Assembly: GCA_002104905.1 (NCBI GenBank)
Contig: MCFE01000281.1
Coordinates: forward strand, 1-64,000
From: Basidiobolus meristosporus CBS 931.73
Lineage: Eukaryota > Basidiobolomycota > Basidiobolomycetes > Basidiobolales > Basidiobolaceae
Direction of reading: 5' to 3'
DNA: 64,000 nt
Positions 63,069-64,000 of the stretch are shown piece after piece. A program made the position numbers and the translations under genes. How positions within the stretch are numbered: position 1 is the first letter of the stretch; each line of letters begins with the position of its first letter. The notes under the pieces are model-generated. The model saw only the letters and a list, made by a program, of their open reading frames with translations, was not told where the DNA came from and searched no databases.

Positions 63069-64000
63069 AAGTGGCAAGGGTTCTCATGACTCTCTTTTCT
63101 GGTGATATTAATATCTTGATGGTTTAGTATTGACAGCAAATCTTGCAAGCTTGAGTCTGTCTCCATGAACTAAATCTTCCTGTATATTCCCTAGTTTGTT
63201 CACCAGTTAGTAAGCTCCAAATGGACATTCTCTGATGATCTTAAAAGGTCCTGTCCATTGTGGCTCAAACTTTTTCTGAGTATTGTTTCTCAGTAATACA
63301 AAGTTCCCAACTGTCAATGATTCTGGTGATATAGTCCTATCAAATCTCTGCTTCATCTTATCTACACTTTGAGATACTCTGGTCTGTGCCTCTTGACCTC
63401 TTTGTTCCAGCTGCTGGTGACTACTTGGCTGACTATGCTGATCTTTTAAGGTGTCTCTAAGCTTTGGTTGTGTGTGGTCTCCTGGAATCCTTGGTTCACA
63501 TCCATACACTAAGTAAAATGGCCATAGTCTGGTGGTGTTGTGTACTCCAACTCTGCATGCAAAGAGTGCTTGATCTATATACTCATCCCATCTACTAACA
63601 GCTCCATTTGCATACTGGGCCATCATTTTTCCAAAAAATCCATTAAACTGCTTGGTTAGTCCATTTGTTGTGGGGTGATATGTCAAGGCTTCCAAATGTT
63701 TGATGTGCTGCAGTTCCAGGTAAGCTTCTGATGTCTTTGCAATATAGTTTGCCCCTCTATTGAATAGAATCTCTACAGGGCATCCAAACTTTGTAAGGAT
63801 CTTGTGGTAGATGAAACTTGCAACTTTATACTTACTGGCTACAGGTACGGCTTTAGCCACTGGCCATTTGGTGGTATGGTCAATTGCACTAGGATCCAAA
63901 AGCTGAATTTCATGGTAGTTGGCAGTCTTCCAAGTCAATTCCCCTTCTTTCAAATGGTCTTACAGGCTCCAAAGGGAAGAGTTTGGCAATTCTTTGTGGC
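63069..64000 (-). pseudogene. Ty3/gypsy integrase, copy 2, continues past the window
   Basis: The - strand frame 63207-63953 is open for 248 codons: AIDHTTKWPVAKAVPVASKY (first Asp), KFGCPVEILFNRGANYIAKT, where the second catalytic Asp is replaced by Asn, and TTNGLTKQFNGFFGKMMAQY, where the catalytic Glu is Lys. C-terminal FYLVYGCEPRIPGDHTQPKL, then NFVLLRNNTQKKFEPQWTGP. So the frame is long but the catalytic triad is lost. Before 63953 the reading shifts frame but keeps PQRIAKLFPLEPVRPFER up to the window end. The rest of pol and the 5' LTR are beyond 64000. Confidence 0.8.

Overview
The window looks like nuclear DNA of a filamentous fungus. The genes are intronless and short, and each carries a TATA box close upstream, a cleavable N-terminal signal peptide and an AATAAA signal downstream. 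The protein families (RlpA/3D-type double-psi beta-barrel proteins and six-cysteine CBM19-like chitin-binding modules) recall early-diverging fungi such as Mucoromycota or Zoopagomycota. That placement rests on memory of the families and has not been checked.

The window has two compartments. The first, about 1-25.5 kb, is of mixed composition with many CpG dinucleotides and carries nine genes for small secreted proteins, all in recent duplicates. Two + strand genes (1035-1634, 3375-3974) encode 199-residue DPBB/3D proteins. Five - strand genes (6931-7668, 9237-9515, 10867-11145, 12370-12648, 14012-14290) encode six-cysteine CBM19-like proteins. Two + strand genes (20052-21059, 24210-25217) encode 335-residue proteins with two copies of an unrecognised four-cysteine domain, here called the CEC domain, joined by a Thr/Ser-rich linker. 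The gene at 6931-7668 joins one CBM19-like module to one CEC domain through the same linker motif, so the two groups form one modular family with a shared signal peptide. The last two genes sit in a tandem duplication of about 3.2 kb units whose identity is mosaic. I infer that these proteins act outside the cell, on or near chitin or the wall; nothing in the sequence proves it.

The second compartment, about 25.5-64 kb, is AT-richer, very poor in CpG, and consists almost wholly of nested transposons. One dominant Ty1/copia family (LTR about 350 bp, TGTTGTAA...TTACAACA) is present as many broken copies in both orientations. Its primer-binding site matches the anticodon arm of initiator tRNA-Met and contains the gag start codon. 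Also present are: Ty3/gypsy integrase copies with 366-369 bp LTRs (58653-60448 and 62687-64000); a PIF/Harbinger-like (DDE_Tnp_4) element with two divergent genes and terminal inverted repeats (40861-44273) plus two decayed relatives; a CACTA/Tnp2-like transposase remnant (54115-56545) split by another insertion; three unclassified LTR-like families (A/B, a 696-bp insertion, and Y); and an unclassified multicopy protein-coding repeat (X/Z) at 38157, 45986, 52461 and 57150.

No rRNA, tRNA, CRISPR array or bacterial operon was seen. The most notable observations are the modular secreted cluster, the all-nonsynonymous patch between its two largest genes, the CpG decay between copies of the Harbinger arm, the two-gene Harbinger element with an unrecognised second protein, the X/Z repeat family, and the gag-start/PBS overlap.
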